Positions 9,110 to 10,127 of a stretch of DNA of 10,127 nt are shown here, one piece after another. The stretch comes from Conidiobolus incongruus B7586 (lineage: Eukaryota; Entomophthoromycota; Entomophthoromycetes; Entomophthorales; Conidiobolaceae). The notes beneath the pieces were generated by a model, which saw nothing but the letters and a program-made list of their open reading frames with translations, searched no databases and was not told the DNA's origin. The stretch spans positions 1-10,127 of the forward strand of contig JNEM01016087.1 in NCBI GenBank assembly GCA_000697335.1. The letters are read 5' to 3'. Both the position numbers and the translations under genes were made by a program. Each line of letters opens with the position of its first letter. Positions within the stretch are counted from its first letter, which is position 1.

Positions 9110-9621
9110 ATTTGGAAATAATTAAGAGTATAGTTTGAATATCATATTTAATTCAGTATAATTTATATTTTATTTTTTCTAAGGAAATACAAATATATAA
9201 TTCATTATCCTGAAATATATTTTAAGTCATTATTTGCTAACTATAACTTTAATTATTTTTTTAAACTTAACAGAATACTTAGATTATATGTAATTACTAC
9301 ATTTACCTCTATATCTTAGAATTTGATTATATTTGAAAAATAACCAAAATCTTCATATAATTTATAGAATGTTCAAATATTATCATATATTTTTCTTATT
9401 TTTTTTAACAGAGATAGTTTTGATTTAAATTCATCATATAAATAAACTTAATATAATATATTAAAATAAAAGTTATAATTACATATCTCTTGATATTTAT
9501 CAGTTTTATACCTACATTATATTTAGGTTTATGTTTTAATTTTATTTGGCAAAATATTCAACAATTTGAATTTTAATAATCCTTAATTATATTACAATAA
9601 ATATATATTTTTACTTAATTA
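9110..9621. other. AT-rich spacer between mariner copies B and C
   Basis: I see no coding frame or RNA gene in these roughly 510 bases, only AT-rich sequence with short A and T runs. The last bases before copy C (ttaattata) resemble those before copy B, which may be chance or a shared insertion preference. Confidence 0.6.
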
Positions 9622-9623
9622 TA

Positions 9624-9650
9624 TTAGTATGGAAATTAAGAAATGGCAAA
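9624..9650 (+). repeat. Left terminal inverted repeat of mariner copy C
   Basis: Reads TTAGTATGGAAATTAAGAAA onward. It is the closest of the three copies to an apparent family consensus and pairs with the right end of copy B at 21 of 27 positions. Confidence 0.88.
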
Positions 9651-9664
9651 TTTTTTAATTTCCG

Positions 9665-9696
9665 ATCTTTCAAACATATTATACGTTTTGAAAGAT
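9665..9696 (+). repeat. Hairpin inside mariner copy C
   Basis: The arms ATCTTTCAAA and TTTGAAAGAT pair perfectly around a 12-base loop. It begins 41 bases from the left end and lies in the leader ahead of the transposase ATG at 9815. Confidence 0.78.
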
Positions 9697-9814
9697 TATA
9701 TATATATAAAATATATAGGAAAATAAATATTTTCAAACTATATATATATATTCAATTTTAATTATTTTTTTTATTAAAATATTTTGATTTTAAAATTTAC
9801 ACTTAAATTTAATC

Positions 9815-10127
9815 ATGCTTAAACCAGATTGTGATTATCAAAAGGCTTTTATTTTTGTATCTTTAAAACTTAACTATAAACCCTCTAAAATCATCCAAAA
9901 CTTGCAAACAGCTTATAGAGATGGTGCTTTATCTAAAACTACCATATATTGCTGGATTTGTGATTTTAAAGCTGGAAGGGACATTATTCAAAATTTACCA
10001 AAATCTAAAAGACTAATTTCTACTGTCACTCTTTCACTTACCAATAGAGTAAAAAAATATATTAAGAAATACCCTTTTATTTCTGCTAGAGAACTATTAA
10101 AGCAATTTAATATTAATTATACAAGCA
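9815..10127 (+). CDS. Mariner transposase, N-terminal part (copy C)
   Basis: The frame is open from ATG to the window edge, giving 104 complete codons with no stop. The ATG is the first after an in-frame TAA in the leader and lies 191 bases inside the element, as does the equivalent site in copy A. Visible parts are the first helix-turn-helix of the paired DNA-binding domain (about residues 8-55, with SKTTIYCWICDFKAGR as the recognition part, like the TVQRWFxRFRSG motif of mariners), a PKSKRL linker corresponding to RSGRP, and the start of the second helix-turn-helix (about residues 76-104, RVKKYIKKYPFISARELLKQ). The protein would bind the terminal repeats. The catalytic DDD domain falls outside the window, so activity cannot be judged. 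Standard-code reading is supported by CAA here where copy B has TAA. Confidence 0.9.
   Translation, partial: MLKPDCDYQKAFIFVSLKLNYKPSKIIQNLQTAYRDGALSKTTIYCWICDFKAGRDIIQNLPKSKRLISTVTLSLTNRVKKYIKKYPFISARELLKQFNINYTS

Larger units (their letters stand above)
9624..10127 (+). mobile_element. Mariner-type DNA transposon, copy C (runs off the window)
   Basis: The left end begins TTAGTATGGAAATTAAG just after a TA at 9622-9623. Leader, hairpin and transposase start follow with the same spacing as in copy B and, read inverted, copy A. The visible 504 bases carry no break. Where it differs from B, it usually has the C or G, so it is the best preserved member seen here. The right end lies outside the window, so completeness cannot be judged. 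Confidence 0.93.

Noticed and set aside
1-10127. Ciliate origin with TAA and TAG read as glutamine
   Set aside because: The intact gene uses CAA for all six glutamines and stops at TAA directly after its GPI tail. In transposase copy B, TAA and TAG also replace glutamate and the expected tryptophan, so they behave as damage rather than as recoded codons.

Overview
The window reads as nuclear DNA of a very AT-rich eukaryote, most plausibly a fungus and perhaps an early-diverging lineage with an extreme AT genome such as the anaerobic gut fungi; the species cannot be fixed from the sequence. The pointers are one compact intronless gene with balanced codon use inside extremely AT-rich spacer, a protein with a fungal-looking secretory signal and GPI-anchor tail, and mariner-type DNA transposons. 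A ciliate-type code is unlikely: all six glutamines of the gene are CAA, and it ends at TAA exactly where a GPI tail should end.

Layout: 1-1260 is featureless AT-rich DNA. 1263-2546 is a badly decayed mariner element on the minus strand (copy A). 2549-3087 is spacer holding a 27-bp near-perfect palindrome and, close to the gene, a likely polyadenylation signal. 3088-3705 (minus) is the only convincing host gene, a 205-residue cysteine-rich protein predicted to be secreted and GPI-anchored, with a TATA-like box about 55-65 bases upstream of its ATG. 3706-7792 is long gene-poor DNA, less AT-rich in places, whose part at about 5550-7420 may be a heavily eroded Ty1/copia-type fossil on the minus strand (weak evidence). 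7793-9107 is a complete-length but broken mariner (copy B, plus). 9624-10127 is the start of a third, better preserved mariner (copy C, plus), whose transposase frame stays open to the window edge.

The three mariners are one family. They share a TTAGT... terminal inverted repeat, a TA on each outer side, a hairpin exactly 41 bases inside the left end, and a DD34D transposase. They form a decay series (A worst, B intermediate, C open as far as visible), and most differences are C-to-T or G-to-A changes. No CRISPR, tRNA, rRNA or bacterial operon structure is present. The transposons and the host gene show no sign of working together. No clearly new biological system is visible; the most interesting points are the unusual surface protein, the conserved transposon hairpin and the one-sided decay pattern.
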